Positions 52,196 to 60,585 are shown, counted from the first letter of the stretch. The stretch: 64,000 bases of DNA from Pseudoxanthomonas sp. J31 (GCF_000510725.1 NZ_AZNZ01000002.1:186001-250000), one strand, 5' to 3'. Numbers and translations are program-made. Notes: generated by a model from the letters alone, not told the origin.

Positions 52196-52624
52196 CGCAA
52201 GCCCGGTGGGTACGGTTCCGTAGCTTGCAGCCACTTCAAAAGCCTGGGACGATTCAACAGGGACGAGCTTAATCTTGGCCAAGTCTTTGGGGCCGAGCGG
52301 GAAGAATGCGCCACCCGGCTTAGAAAACAGATAGTGGTCGCCGAAGTTTGCGCCACACTTGCAGATGTTCGCGTAGTAGGCGAAGCCTGCGGTGAGCGAG
52401 CCGACCTTGGCAAAAGACTCTTCGCCCACAGGCAGTGACTCTGCCAGCGGAGCGGGCAGCTCTTCTACGTTCTGCAGAAAGTACGGGCCCTCGAAAGCTG
52501 GCCCATCGTCCCCGGTGATCTCGCTTGCGATGAAACCGTACACGGCACAGCTTTGCCCGCATTTCCAACAGTCCTGCTGCGACTCAACTAGGAAGAACGG
52601 TGGATGGATCGTGATTCTGTCCAT
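52190..52624 (-). CDS. Cassette 5: hypothetical protein with Zn-ribbon-like Cys motifs
   Basis: A 144-aa protein. Two Cys clusters (CWKCGQSC near residue 19 and ICKCGANFG near residue 92) suggest a zinc-binding ribbon. The rest is mixed strand and loop (GPYFLQNVEELPAP, LVPVESSQAFEV). No named family is recognised. The stop overlaps the attC core, as usual for the array. Confidence 0.6.
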   Translation of the reverse strand: MDRITIHPPFFLVESQQDCWKCGQSCAVYGFIASEITGDDGPAFEGPYFLQNVEELPAPLAESLPVGEESFAKVGSLTAGFAYYANICKCGANFGDHYLFSKPGGAFFPLGPKDLAKIKLVPVESSQAFEVAASYGTVPTGLAV

Positions 52625-52627
52625 GCG

Positions 52628-52687
52628 GTCTAACGCCCGAGTTAAGCCGCGCCGCGGAGCGGCGTCGGCTTGGACGAATTGTTAGCC
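52628..52687 (-). repeat. attC site 4 (60 bp)
   Basis: Plus-strand ends GTCTAAC and GTTAGCC, the second matching the leading core of cassette 4. The centre reads GCCGCGGAGCGGCG, a one-base loop variant. Confidence 0.9.
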
Positions 52688-53551
52688 GCCGCCGCCTTCC
52701 GAAGGGGCCGACGGCAGGCTTTGCGTCTCCGGTTGCGGCCGGTTCGACGATCTGCGCGGCCACCTCTTCTGCGATCGTGCGCTCACCTCGGCTCGCACCT
52801 CGACTTGCGGCAAGCCAAACTTCGCTGATACCGCGCCATCGGTTGCGTTGACCACGTAGTCAAGCAAATCTTTGGCGCTCAGCAGGTCTTCCACTTCTAG
52901 GGCTCGCTGCTTGCCCGTCTCGAACTTGGTTGCAGGCACTGCCTTTCTGTAGCGTTCGTCCACGATGCCGCGGTTGTGAACGATAAGATTGCGCGTGGCG
53001 ATCAGTTCGACAATATGCTCGCGCTTTCCCTCGGGAACCAGGATGGGAATGCCTCGAGACTGGCACCAATCCTCTAAGTCACCAAAGCCGTCATAAGAGA
53101 GGCTAGCAACTTTTCCTTCGATCCAATCCTTAGTAAGGCTGTCGATCGAGTCGAACTGAAGGACATAGCCCAAGGTTAGCTCTTGCTTGCTTGAGCTCAG
53201 GATTCGCGGCTGCTTGTGCAGAACCTCGCGGAGAATCTCGACGACGTACACCTGAAAGTTATCGACGGCCCTACTGAGGAACATTTCGATGAACTCTTGC
53301 CTTGAGTCGCGAAAGGCTTGCGTGCGGGGCCCGGGCTCATTCTTGGCAAGCTTTACCGGATCGAACTCCTTGTAGCCGTCCTTACCGTCCAGGGCGTCTT
53401 GGAGCACGCGCATACCGTAGTCCCCGGTAAGGACAGTATCTGTGACGAAATTGAGGAGCCGCAGATCACAGGCACTGGCCCAGAAGTAGCTGAGCGCGGC
53501 GCGTGATCCGCTTTCCAGCGGGCGCGAATGGCTGAATTCTCGCTTGCTCAT
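52682..53551 (-). CDS. Cassette 4: HEPN-like protein
   Basis: A 289-aa protein, the largest single-gene cassette product. A helical segment (FIEMFLSRAVDNFQVYVVEI, about 87-106) is followed by LIATRNLIVHNRGIVDERY (R187, H192; R-x4-H), which is the strongest HEPN-type motif in the array. The basic, Ser/Pro-rich tail may be partly attC-derived. Proteins of this shape are often predicted RNases in defence or abortive infection. Biological role unproven. Confidence 0.68.
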   Translation of the reverse strand: MSKREFSHSRPLESGSRAALSYFWASACDLRLLNFVTDTVLTGDYGMRVLQDALDGKDGYKEFDPVKLAKNEPGPRTQAFRDSRQEFIEMFLSRAVDNFQVYVVEILREVLHKQPRILSSSKQELTLGYVLQFDSIDSLTKDWIEGKVASLSYDGFGDLEDWCQSRGIPILVPEGKREHIVELIATRNLIVHNRGIVDERYRKAVPATKFETGKQRALEVEDLLSAKDLLDYVVNATDGAVSAKFGLPQVEVRAEVSARSQKRWPRRSSNRPQPETQSLPSAPSEGGGG

Positions 53552-53571
53552 ACCTTCCTACCGCATTGAGT

Positions 53572-53631
53572 GGCTAACACCTGAATTAAGCCGAGCCGCG
53601 AAGCGGCTTCGGCTTGAATGAATTGTTAGGC
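53572..53631 (-). repeat. attC site 3 (60 bp)
   Basis: Plus-strand ends GGCTAAC and GTTAGGC around GCCGAGCCGCGAAGCGGCTTCGGC. The far end matches the leading core of cassette 3 at 54,060. Confidence 0.9.
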
Positions 53632-54042
53632 AGACTCGCGGCCCGCCAACACATCACGCAGCTCTTTAATGCGACGAAGTAAGAAGTACCAAAGGTATGG
53701 CAGGGAAAACAGTAGTAGAACTACAAGGGCGATCCCGGCAACGTCCTCCTTGATGTTATCGATCCGGCCTTGTACATCAACCAACTCTCTTTGAATGCCG
53801 GTAGCTCCGCCTAGACTTTGGAGAACTTGCGGGTCGCAAACGAGCTTGGGCGAGTCTTTGCCTTGTGGCTCGGATGAGGGCGGGTCAAATTGATCAAATG
53901 GGTTTGGCTTTGTGCACTCCTGCACGAGCCTTTCAAGGCTGCGCCTCTCAGGTGCGACTCGAACCGAGTAGGTAAGGATGCCAATCCCAATCGCCGCAAC
54001 CAAACCAATCAACATCAGTCGGAGCGTGCTTTTGTGGGTCAC
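53626..54042 (-). CDS. Cassette 3: two-helix membrane protein
   Basis: A 138-aa protein with an N-terminal helix (LMLIGLVAAIGIGILTYSV), a hydrophilic periplasmic-type loop of about 60 residues, and a second helix (VALIVVLLLFSLPYLWYFLL) followed by a basic end (RRIKELRD). The start is GTG at 54042 with GGGGG upstream. No family is recognised. Confidence 0.6.
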   Translation of the reverse strand: MTHKSTLRLMLIGLVAAIGIGILTYSVRVAPERRSLERLVQECTKPNPFDQFDPPSSEPQGKDSPKLVCDPQVLQSLGGATGIQRELVDVQGRIDNIKEDVAGIALVVLLLFSLPYLWYFLLRRIKELRDVLAGRESA

Positions 54043-54059
54043 GAAAATCCCCCTTGCCT

Positions 54060-54119
54060 GCCTAACACCTGAGTTAAGCCGCGCCGCGAAGCGGCGTCGG
54101 CTTGGGCGAATTGTTAGAC
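54060..54119 (-). repeat. attC site 2 (60 bp)
   Basis: Plus-strand ends GCCTAAC and GTTAGAC with the consensus GCCGCGCCGCGAAGCGGC centre. The far end matches the leading core of cassette 2. Confidence 0.93.
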
Positions 54120-54122
54120 CAA

Positions 54123-54470
54123 CTATTTCGTCTTCTTGGGTTTCCCCGGGTTCTTGTGCGGCACGGCCTTGTGGACCTCCCGGATCTTTTTGTCTAGTTC
54201 CTCAAAGGCTGTGCGAGCGCCGTCCTTCTTGCCCTGAGTGTAGACCGCCTCAAGAACCTGCGAGAGACGAACGCCGTGATAAAGCGTCATGTCCTCCGTA
54301 ATCTCATCGAGGGCGCGGGACACTCGCGGACTCGCGTAAACGGCAACATGCCCCGACTGCACGGGGATCAAGTTCTTCTGGTTTCTCGGCGCGCCCTTGG
54401 CTTTCGCTGGAGCCGCCGTCGTTCCCGACGTAGACGCAGACTTCGTAGGCTTCTTGGATCGAGTTGCCAT
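54123..54470 (-). CDS. Cassette 2: basic hypothetical protein
   Basis: A 115-aa, Lys-rich protein. The ends are basic (MATRSKKPTKSAS and NPGKPKKTK); the middle has VAVYASPRVSRALDEITEDM and then SQVLEAVYTQGKKDGAR, predicted helical. I place the start at 54470 because GGAGG lies four bases upstream; the frame also opens at 54482. Its charge suggests nucleic-acid binding, but no family is recognised. Confidence 0.58.
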   Translation of the reverse strand: MATRSKKPTKSASTSGTTAAPAKAKGAPRNQKNLIPVQSGHVAVYASPRVSRALDEITEDMTLYHGVRLSQVLEAVYTQGKKDGARTAFEELDKKIREVHKAVPHKNPGKPKKTK

Positions 54471-54486
54471 GACACCTCCCATGTTG

Positions 54487-54546
54487 GTCTAACACCTGAG
54501 TTAAGCCGCGCCGCGAAGCGGCGTCGGCTTGAACGAATAGTTATGC
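54487..54546 (-). repeat. attC site 1 (60 bp, nearest attI)
   Basis: Plus-strand ends GTCTAAC and GTTATGC. The unusual GTTATGC equals the leading core of cassette 1 at the attI junction (55,119-55,125), fixing the cassette boundaries. Centre is the array consensus. Confidence 0.92.
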
Positions 54547-55122
54547 CCTGGCCGCGCCATGCTCTGTAACCAAGGCCGTCTTAAGTGCTTTGTATGCTGC
54601 AAGTGCCCGATTGTAGTCAGCGCGGGAATACATCTCATGCTCCAGCGACGTTACCTCGTGGAGATGCTCGTTGCACCGGATGTCCCACACCCAATCCAGC
54701 TCAGCCTTCAGTTCGGCGTTGATCACGCCGCTCGTTACCAGACGCGCAGTGCGAACGGTGTATGACCTGCGACTGCCGCCACCGCGCGTGGCTTCTTTGG
54801 TTAGCCACTCACAGAGTGCGCCAATGATGCAGATTGCCTCTTTTACGATCATGCTCAGAGCGGCGCCAGACAGATCCGTACGGACGCATAGCCAACGAAA
54901 GACATCCAGAGTCATCGAGGCATAGCACGCGTTACGTCGCTGAACCTCTGTGCCGATATTGGGAAGAGTGCTCCGGTAGGTAGCAGCGGGAAGAATGAAA
55001 CCACGAGGAAAGCGAATCCGCGCCTCAGCGACATTGCTGCGACCGTAGTTCTCTTGGATAGCGGCCAAGGCCTCGTTGGCCTTAGCAACCGTCTCAGCAA
55101 GTTGGGTAGGTGATAGGGGCAT
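54541..55122 (-). CDS. Cassette 1: hypothetical protein, possible HEPN-like
   Basis: A 193-aa helical protein. WDIRCNEHLHEVTSLEHEMY (R149, H153, H155) offers an Rx3H or Rx5H motif similar to HEPN active sites, although the spacing is not the commonest. The start ATG lies inside the recombination core (GTTATGC), so any ribosome site must come from the attI side. Being the first cassette, it should have the strongest expression from an attI-side promoter. The stop TAA is in attC 1. Confidence 0.6.
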   Translation of the reverse strand: MPLSPTQLAETVAKANEALAAIQENYGRSNVAEARIRFPRGFILPAATYRSTLPNIGTEVQRRNACYASMTLDVFRWLCVRTDLSGAALSMIVKEAICIIGALCEWLTKEATRGGGSRRSYTVRTARLVTSGVINAELKAELDWVWDIRCNEHLHEVTSLEHEMYSRADYNRALAAYKALKTALVTEHGAARA

Positions 55123-55182
55123 AACTACCAGTAGACCCCAAACCGGGGTGTAGCCCCGAGTCTGCGGCTGGGTCCCTTACCG
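55119..55182 (-). other. attI recombination site region
   Basis: The minus-strand core GTTATGC (55,125 to 55,119) is the junction between integron platform and first cassette. The neighbouring platform DNA has two short GC hairpins (CCCC/GGGG and CGGGG/CCCCG). The outer limit of attI cannot be set from sequence alone. Confidence 0.75.
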
Positions 55183-55194
55183 CGTCAATTGACG
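55183..55194. promoter_or_regulatory. Palindrome CGTCAATTGACG between attI and intI
   Basis: A perfect 12-bp palindrome that presents TTGACG on both strands, the look of a -35 hexamer for both intI and the cassette promoter. No convincing -10 partner was found, so this is a candidate only. Confidence 0.35.
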
Positions 55195-55207
55195 AAGTCT
55201 TACTCGA

Positions 55208-55225
55208 ATCAGGCATTTGCCTGAT
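55208..55225. promoter_or_regulatory. Inverted repeat upstream of intI
   Basis: Perfect 8-bp arms ATCAGGCA / TGCCTGAT around a TT spacer, 57 bp before the intI start. It could be an operator or promoter-proximal binding site. It does not fit the LexA sequence I recall for Xanthomonas. Confidence 0.4.
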
Positions 55226-55282
55226 GGTGACCCACTGACCGCCGCGGCACCCTTGCGGTTTCGGCGGCAAGGAGGCCGCGAT

Positions 55283-56290
55283 ATGTCTTATGACGGCGAG
55301 CAGGCCGCGATAAGCGGGGGTGTAACACCCGGAGGGGCGCCCCGGTTACTTGACCAGGTGCGCGCGCGTTTGCGCCTGAAACACTACAGCCTGCGCACGG
55401 AGCAGGCGTATCTGTACTGGATCCGCCGGTATGTCCGGGCGTGGCTGCCGCGGCATCCGGCGGAGCTGGACGGGGCGGCGGTGGAGGCGTTTCTCACCGG
55501 GTTGGCGACGCGGGACAACGTGGCCGCCAGCACCCAGAACCAGGCGCTGGCCGCCCTGCTCTTCCTCTATCGGGAGGTGCTGGGCATCGAGCTGCCGTGG
55601 ATGGAGAACGTGGTCCGTGCCAAGCGGCCGCGGCGGCTGCCGGTGGTGCTGTCGCGCGCGCAGGTGGTGCGGCTGCTGGAGCGCCTGTCCGGGCGGGAGG
55701 CGTTGATGGCCGGGCTGCTCTACGGCAGCGGGCTGCGCCTGATGGAGTGCGCGCGGCTGCGGGTCAAGGACGTGGACCTGGAGCGCAACGAGCTGACCAT
55801 CCGCGATGGCAAGGGCGGCAAGGACCGGATGACGGTGCTCCCAGGCGCGCTGCGCGAGCCGCTGATGCGCCAGCTCGCGGAGGTGCGCCTGTTGCATGCA
55901 CGCGACCTTGCCTGTGGCCTGGGCCGGGTGCACCTGCCGCACGCGCTGGCACGCAAGTATCCCAACGCGGCCGCGGAGCCGGGATGGCAGTACGTGTTCC
56001 CGGCCACGCGCATTTCGGTCGACCCGCGCGACGGGGTGAGGCGGCGCCACCATATCGACGAGAAGGTGCTGCAGTCGGCGGTGCGCCGGGCGGCGCGCGA
56101 GGCCGGCTTCGACAAGCCGGTCACCCCGCACACCCTGCGCCATTGTTTCGCCACGCACCTGCTGGAGTCCGGCGCCGACATCCGCACGGTGCAGGAGCTG
56201 CTGGGCCACAAGGACGTGGCCACCACCCAGATCTACACGCACGTGCTCAACCGCGGCGCGCTCGGTGTGCTCAGTCCGCTGGACCGTTGA
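55283..56290 (+). CDS. intI: Integron integrase IntI
   Basis: A 335-aa tyrosine recombinase. An N-terminal SAM-like domain ([20 protein letters not shown]) precedes the catalytic domain. Active residues are Arg in [18 protein letters not shown], the HTLRH box, His in [15 protein letters not shown] and its Tyr. The extra segment before the HTLRH box ([20 protein letters not shown] then YVFPATRIS) is the IntI-specific insertion that distinguishes integron integrases from XerC/D. GGAGG eight bases upstream supports the ATG. It faces away from the cassettes, as in other integrons, and catalyses attI x attC recombination. All motifs are intact. Confidence 0.95.
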   Translation: MSYDGEQAAISGGVTPGGAPRLLDQVRARLRLKHYSLRTEQAYLYWIRRYVRAWLPRHPAELDGAAVEAFLTGLATRDNVAASTQNQALAALLFLYREVLGIELPWMENVVRAKRPRRLPVVLSRAQVVRLLERLSGREALMAGLLYGSGLRLMECARLRVKDVDLERNELTIRDGKGGKDRMTVLPGALREPLMRQLAEVRLLHARDLACGLGRVHLPHALARKYPNAAAEPGWQYVFPATRISVDPRDGVRRRHHIDEKVLQSAVRRAAREAGFDKPVTPHTLRHCFATHLLESGADIRTVQELLGHKDVATTQIYTHVLNRGALGVLSPLDR

Positions 56291-56356
56291 CCCCTCGCCC
56301 GCCCCACGCGCGCCCTGTGACCGGGTGCGCGCCAGTGTCTGCCACTGGGCCTCGAC

Positions 56357-56624
56357 TGGAAATCACTGGCCGTCGGCTGATTTCCATGCGCGCGCGTATC
56401 GAAATCACTAGGACGCCGGTGATCTCCATTCACCGTCGTATGCAAATCGCTGGCGCGCCAGTCTTGATCGCTGGTCGCCGTATGGAAACCGCTCGGCGTC
56501 CAGTGATTTCCATTCATCCGCGTATGGAAACTGCTCGACGGCCACTGATTTCCATTCGTTCGCGTATCGAAATCGCTGGCGCGCCAGCGATTGCCACTCA
56601 TCGCCGGGTGGGAATCACGCAATC
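56357..56624. repeat. 42-bp palindromic tandem repeat array
   Basis: Six full 42-bp units (from 56,357, 56,399, 56,441, 56,483, 56,525 and 56,567) plus partial units at both ends. The consensus contains GGAAATCACTGG ... CCAGTGATTTCC arms, so most units can form a hairpin, then TTCxxCCGCGTA. Both strands have open frames through it because 42 is a multiple of three, giving 14-residue repeats. It starts 67 bp after intI. Function unknown. Confidence 0.85.
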
Positions 56625-56952
56625 AACCGTTTCTGGCCTCTACCCGGCCGGCTGCCCCCAGGTCGAGGCTGCCCCGCACCACCGTCCCGCGTCCCGCCAC
56701 GCCAGAAGCGCCATGGCGTGTGCCGGCTGCCGGGAGGTAAAGGAGGAGGTGCTCGCCCGCGAGGGCCAGGACCGGGGGCGGGACGGCAGCAGGCCACACG
56801 CCAGGGCGCCCCGGCGACCGCCGCCGTGCCTTGACCTCAGTCCATCAGTCCCTCAGTCCCTCCGGCATTCCGGGTAATTCGGCAACCTGGCGACCACTGA
56901 AGCGACGGGACGACCGTCACGGCCGTACCACCGCCCCCCGGCGCCCTCGGTC
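56625..56952. other. Intergenic sequence between the repeat array and hutU
   Basis: About 330 bp with no recognised gene. It contains short CTCAGTCC direct repeats near 56,845. Open frames here have backbone-like composition but no family resemblance. Confidence 0.45.
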
Positions 56953-58626
56953 CTACCGCCCCAGCATCGGCAGCTGCAGCCCCTGCTCCTTCGCGCAGTC
57001 GATGGCGATCTCGTAGCCCGCGTCTGCGTGACGCATCACCCCGGTGCCGGGATCGTTCCACAGCACGCGTTCCAGGCGGCGGTCGGCGGCCTCGCTGCCG
57101 TCGCACACGATCACCACGCCGGAGTGCTGGGAGTAGCCCATGCCCACGCCGCCGCCGTGGTGCAGGCTGACCCAGGTCGCGCCGCCGGCGACGTTGAGCA
57201 TGGCGTTGAGCAGCGGCCAGTCGCTGACCGCGTCGCTGCCGTCGCGCATGGCCTCGGTCTCGCGGTTGGGGCTGGCGACGCTGCCACTGTCCAGATGATC
57301 GCGGCCGATCACCACCGGGGCCTTGAGTTCGCCATTGCGCACCATCTCGTTGAACGCCAGGCCCAGGCGGTGGCGCTGGCCCAGGCCGACCCAGCAGATG
57401 CGCGCCGGCAGGCCCTGGAAGCGGATGCGCTCGGCGGCCATGTCCAGCCAGCGGTGCAGGTGCGGGTCGTCGGGGATCAGTTCCTTGACCTTGGCGTCGG
57501 TCCTGGCGATGTCCTCCGGGTCGCCGCTCAGGGCCACCCAGCGGAACGGGCCAACGCCGCGGCAGAACAGCGGACGCACATAGGCCGGCACGAAGCCTGG
57601 GAAGTCGAACGCGTTGCTGCAGCCCACGTCGAAGGCCATCTGGCGGATGTTGTTGCCGTAGTCGAACACCGGCACGCCCATGCGCTGGAACGCGAGCATG
57701 GCTTCCACGTGCACGCGCATGGACTTCTTGGCCAGGTCGCGCACGCGCTCGGGCACCACTTCCTGTTCCTCCTCCCACTCGGCCACGGTCAGGCCCTGCG
57801 GCAGGTAGCCGCGCAGCGGATCGTGCGCCGAGGTCTGGTCGGTGACCGCGTCCGGGCGCACGCCGCGGCGCACCAGTTCCGGCAGGACGTCGGCGGCGTT
57901 GCCCAGCAGCGCCACCGAGCGCGCCTGGCCGGCCCGGGTGTAGCGCTCGATGCGTGCCAGGGCGTCGTCCAGGTCGGTGGCCTGTTCGTCGACGTAGCCG
58001 GTGCGCAGGCGGAAGTCGATGCGGCTCTGCCGGCACTCGATGGTCAGGCTGCTGGCGCCGGCCATGGACGCGGCCAGCGGCTGCGCGCCGCCCATGCCAC
58101 CCAGGCCGGCGGTCAGGATCCACTTGCCGGTAAGGTCGCCGCCGTAGTGCTGGCGGCCCATCTCCACGAAGGTCTCGTAGGTGCCCTGGACGATGCCCTG
58201 CGAGCCGATGTAGATCCACGAGCCGGCCGTCATCTGGCCGTACATCATCAGGCCCTTGCGGTCGAGCTCGTTGAAGTGCTCCCAGCTGGCCCAGTGCGGC
58301 ACCAGGTTGGAATTGGCGATCAGCACCCGCGGCGCGTCCGGGTGGGTCGGGAACACGCCCACCGGCTTGCCGGACTGCACCAGCAGGGTCTGGTCGTCGC
58401 GCAGCTCGCGCAGGGTGGCGAGGATGGCGTCGAAGCATTCCCAGTCGCGCGCGGCGCGACCGATGCCGCCGTACACCACCAGGTCCTCCGGGCGCTCGGC
58501 CACGTCCGGGTCGAGGTTGTTCTGCAGCATCCGGAACGGGGCTTCGGTCAGCCAGCTGCGGCAGGTCAGCTGGCTGCCGCGCGGCGCGCGGACGACACGG
58601 GAGGGATCGTGGCGTGGATCGGACAT
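56953..58626 (-). CDS. hutU: Urocanate hydratase
   Basis: A 557-aa protein, the usual HutU length. The start segment [20 protein letters not shown] and the NAD-binding [17 protein letters not shown] are diagnostic, as is the active-site region [20 protein letters not shown]. It converts urocanate to imidazolonepropionate in histidine degradation. No other hut gene is in the window, so it is solitary here or the pathway lies elsewhere. It converges on the integron. Confidence 0.96.
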   Translation of the reverse strand: MSDPRHDPSRVVRAPRGSQLTCRSWLTEAPFRMLQNNLDPDVAERPEDLVVYGGIGRAARDWECFDAILATLRELRDDQTLLVQSGKPVGVFPTHPDAPRVLIANSNLVPHWASWEHFNELDRKGLMMYGQMTAGSWIYIGSQGIVQGTYETFVEMGRQHYGGDLTGKWILTAGLGGMGGAQPLAASMAGASSLTIECRQSRIDFRLRTGYVDEQATDLDDALARIERYTRAGQARSVALLGNAADVLPELVRRGVRPDAVTDQTSAHDPLRGYLPQGLTVAEWEEEQEVVPERVRDLAKKSMRVHVEAMLAFQRMGVPVFDYGNNIRQMAFDVGCSNAFDFPGFVPAYVRPLFCRGVGPFRWVALSGDPEDIARTDAKVKELIPDDPHLHRWLDMAAERIRFQGLPARICWVGLGQRHRLGLAFNEMVRNGELKAPVVIGRDHLDSGSVASPNRETEAMRDGSDAVSDWPLLNAMLNVAGGATWVSLHHGGGVGMGYSQHSGVVIVCDGSEAADRRLERVLWNDPGTGVMRHADAGYEIAIDCAKEQGLQLPMLGR

Positions 58627-58707
58627 GCCGGTACACCTGGATGGAAGGTGCCGGCATTATCGCAGCGGCCCCGCGCCGGCCCGTTGTGCAGCGCGGGGCG
58701 CGGTGGC

Positions 58708-59154
58708 TCAGTGGCCGGCGCGGGGCGCTTCCTGCTGGCGCTGCAGGCGGCGCTCCTCGGCCTCGCGGGCGCGCTCGATCTCCTCGCGCTCGCGTTCGTA
58801 CTGGATGCGCCGGGCCTCGAACTCCTGGCGGTAGCGCTCGCGCTGTTCGGGCGAGGCGGCGTGCAGCATGCGCCGCTCGGCGCGCGCGCGGTCGGCCTCC
58901 ATCCGACGGCGGTTGTCCTCCAGCGCCAGGCGATGCCGCTCGGCGGCGGCGCGGCGGCTGGCGTCCAGCTGCTGCTGGCGGGCTTGCTCCGCGGCCTGGC
59001 GCGATCGTTCCCAGGTCTGCGCACGGGTGTCCTGGTCGCCGGCACGCTGGCGGTAGCGGTCGGGGGTGACGGACTGGGCCTGGGCCAGCGGAGACAGGGC
59101 CAGCCACAGCGCGATGGCCAGGGCCGGGAGGCGTGCGGCTCGCGGGATCGGCAT
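58708..59154 (-). CDS. Exported coiled-coil hypothetical protein
   Basis: A 148-aa protein with a signal peptide (LPALAIALWLALSPLAQAQ). The mature part is almost all helix, very rich in Arg, Glu, Gln and Ala (AEQARQQQLDASRRAAAERH, YEREREEIERAREAEERR), typical of a charged coiled coil. No family is recognised. Predicted periplasmic. Confidence 0.65.
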   Translation of the reverse strand: MPIPRAARLPALAIALWLALSPLAQAQSVTPDRYRQRAGDQDTRAQTWERSRQAAEQARQQQLDASRRAAAERHRLALEDNRRRMEADRARAERRMLHAASPEQRERYRQEFEARRIQYEREREEIERAREAEERRLQRQQEAPRAGH

Positions 59155-59346
59155 CGGGTCGGCGCTCCGTATGGATACGCCCCCGTTATAACGCGCGCGG
59201 CGGCAGCCGCGCCGGCGGGAGCGCGGGCTGCTTCAGCCGGCGCTCGGGAACCGCTCAGGCGCGGTTTGGCCGGTGCACGTCAAGGCTGGCGGACGGCAAC
59301 GCGCATCTGCCAAGCTTCCGCACCTGTTTTGCCCTCTCCCCATGTG

Positions 59347-60585
59347 ATGTCCTGTTTGCCGCGCCTCGGCGCCTTCCTGTTCCTGTTGCTCTCCCTGGCC
59401 GCCTGCGCGGCCGCTCCCGCCCGCACCGCCAAGGAGCCGGCGTACACCCCGCTGCTGCTGGTCTCGGTCGATGGCCTGCGCGCCGATGCGCTCGGCCGCG
59501 GCGATACCCCGGTGCTCGACGCCCTGGCGCGCGAAGGCGTGCAGGCCGAGGGCATGCGCCCGTCCTTCCCGGCGCTCACCTTCCCCAACCACTACACCCT
59601 GGTGACCGGCCTGCGCCCGGACCACCACGGCGTGGTCCACAACTCGATGAAGGATCCGCAGCTGGGCCGCTTCGTGGTCGCGGACAAGCAGGCGGCCACG
59701 GTCGCCGGCTGGTGGCAGGCCGAGCCGCTATGGACCACGGCCGAGCGCGCCGGCATCGCCACCGCGGTGTGGGCCTGGCCGGGCGCCACCGCCGAGCGCG
59801 ACGGCGTGCTGCCGCGCCAGGGCCAGGCCTTCGACGCGAACATCCCGCTGGACGAGCGCGTCGAGCGGGTTGCCGCGTGGGTGGCGGCGCCGCAGGGGCC
59901 GCGCCCCGGGCTGGTGGCGATGTACTTCGAGATGGTCGACGGCGCCGGCCACGACCATGGCCCCGGCTCGGAACAGGCCCGCGCGGCGATCCGCACGGTG
60001 GACGCGGCCATCGGCCAGCTGCTGGCGCGACTGGAGACCGCCGGCGTGGTCCCGAACGTGGTGGTGGTGTCCGACCACGGCATGGCCGACGCCCGGAACT
60101 TCCTCGCGGTGGAGGACATCGCCGCGATGGAGGAGGCCGAGGTGGTGAGCATCGGCCAGGTGATCGGCCTGGTGCCGCGCGCCGGATACGGGGACGCGCT
60201 GCGCGCGCGCCTGCCCGGCCGCCACGCGCAGTACCAGTGCTGGGAGAAGGAGCGCATCCCGGCGCGCCTGCACTACGGCAGCCACCCGCGCATCCCGCCG
60301 ATCGTGTGCCAGATGGACGAAGGCTGGAACGCCCTGCCGCGGGCGATGATCGAACGGCGCAATGCCGAAGGCCGCCGCGACGCGGGCGCGCACGGCTACG
60401 ACCCGGACCTTCCGTCGATGCGCGCGGTGTTCCTGGCCCATGGCCCGGCGTTCCGCCGCGGCCTGCGCCTGCCGGTGTTCGACAACGTCGACGTCTACCC
60501 GCTGCTGGCGCGCCTGGTGGGCGTGCAGCCGCAGCCGGGCGACGGCAACCCGCAAACCCTGCTGCCGGCGCTGCAGGCGCCCTGA
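59347..60585 (+). CDS. Ectonucleotide pyrophosphatase/phosphodiesterase family lipoprotein
   Basis: A 412-aa protein of the NPP branch of the alkaline phosphatase superfamily. The lipobox SLAAC gives Cys20. Metal and catalytic residues are D42 (SVDGLRAD), T78 (PALTFPNHYT), the VDGAGHDHGPGS pair and SDHGMAD. These enzymes cleave nucleotide or other phosphodiester bonds outside the cytoplasm. The ATG at 59347 gives a normal signal sequence. Confidence 0.88.
   Translation: MSCLPRLGAFLFLLLSLAACAAAPARTAKEPAYTPLLLVSVDGLRADALGRGDTPVLDALAREGVQAEGMRPSFPALTFPNHYTLVTGLRPDHHGVVHNSMKDPQLGRFVVADKQAATVAGWWQAEPLWTTAERAGIATAVWAWPGATAERDGVLPRQGQAFDANIPLDERVERVAAWVAAPQGPRPGLVAMYFEMVDGAGHDHGPGSEQARAAIRTVDAAIGQLLARLETAGVVPNVVVVSDHGMADARNFLAVEDIAAMEEAEVVSIGQVIGLVPRAGYGDALRARLPGRHAQYQCWEKERIPARLHYGSHPRIPPIVCQMDEGWNALPRAMIERRNAEGRRDAGAHGYDPDLPSMRAVFLAHGPAFRRGLRLPVFDNVDVYPLLARLVGVQPQPGDGNPQTLLPALQAP

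Noticed and set aside
43749..55125. Antibiotic resistance cassettes expected from the aadA-like attC sites
   Set aside because: None of the cassette proteins resembles AadA, Dfr, beta-lactamase or other known resistance enzymes.
55142..55282. LexA (SOS) box in front of intI, as in many integrons
   Set aside because: No sequence close to the xanthomonad or E. coli LexA consensus was found; the inverted repeats present do not fit.
43565..56300. Insertion sequences or transposases within the integron
   Set aside because: No transposase-like protein or terminal inverted repeats with target duplications were recognised.
56357..56624. Possible CRISPR array in the 42-bp periodic region
   Set aside because: The units follow each other without unique spacers and are themselves palindromic; no cas genes are nearby.
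55441..56877. Long open frame over intI and the 42-bp repeats, giving 14-residue protein repeats
   Set aside because: It overlaps intI out of frame, has no ribosome site, and is explained by GC-rich frame openness plus a repeat length divisible by three. Kept only as a caveat.
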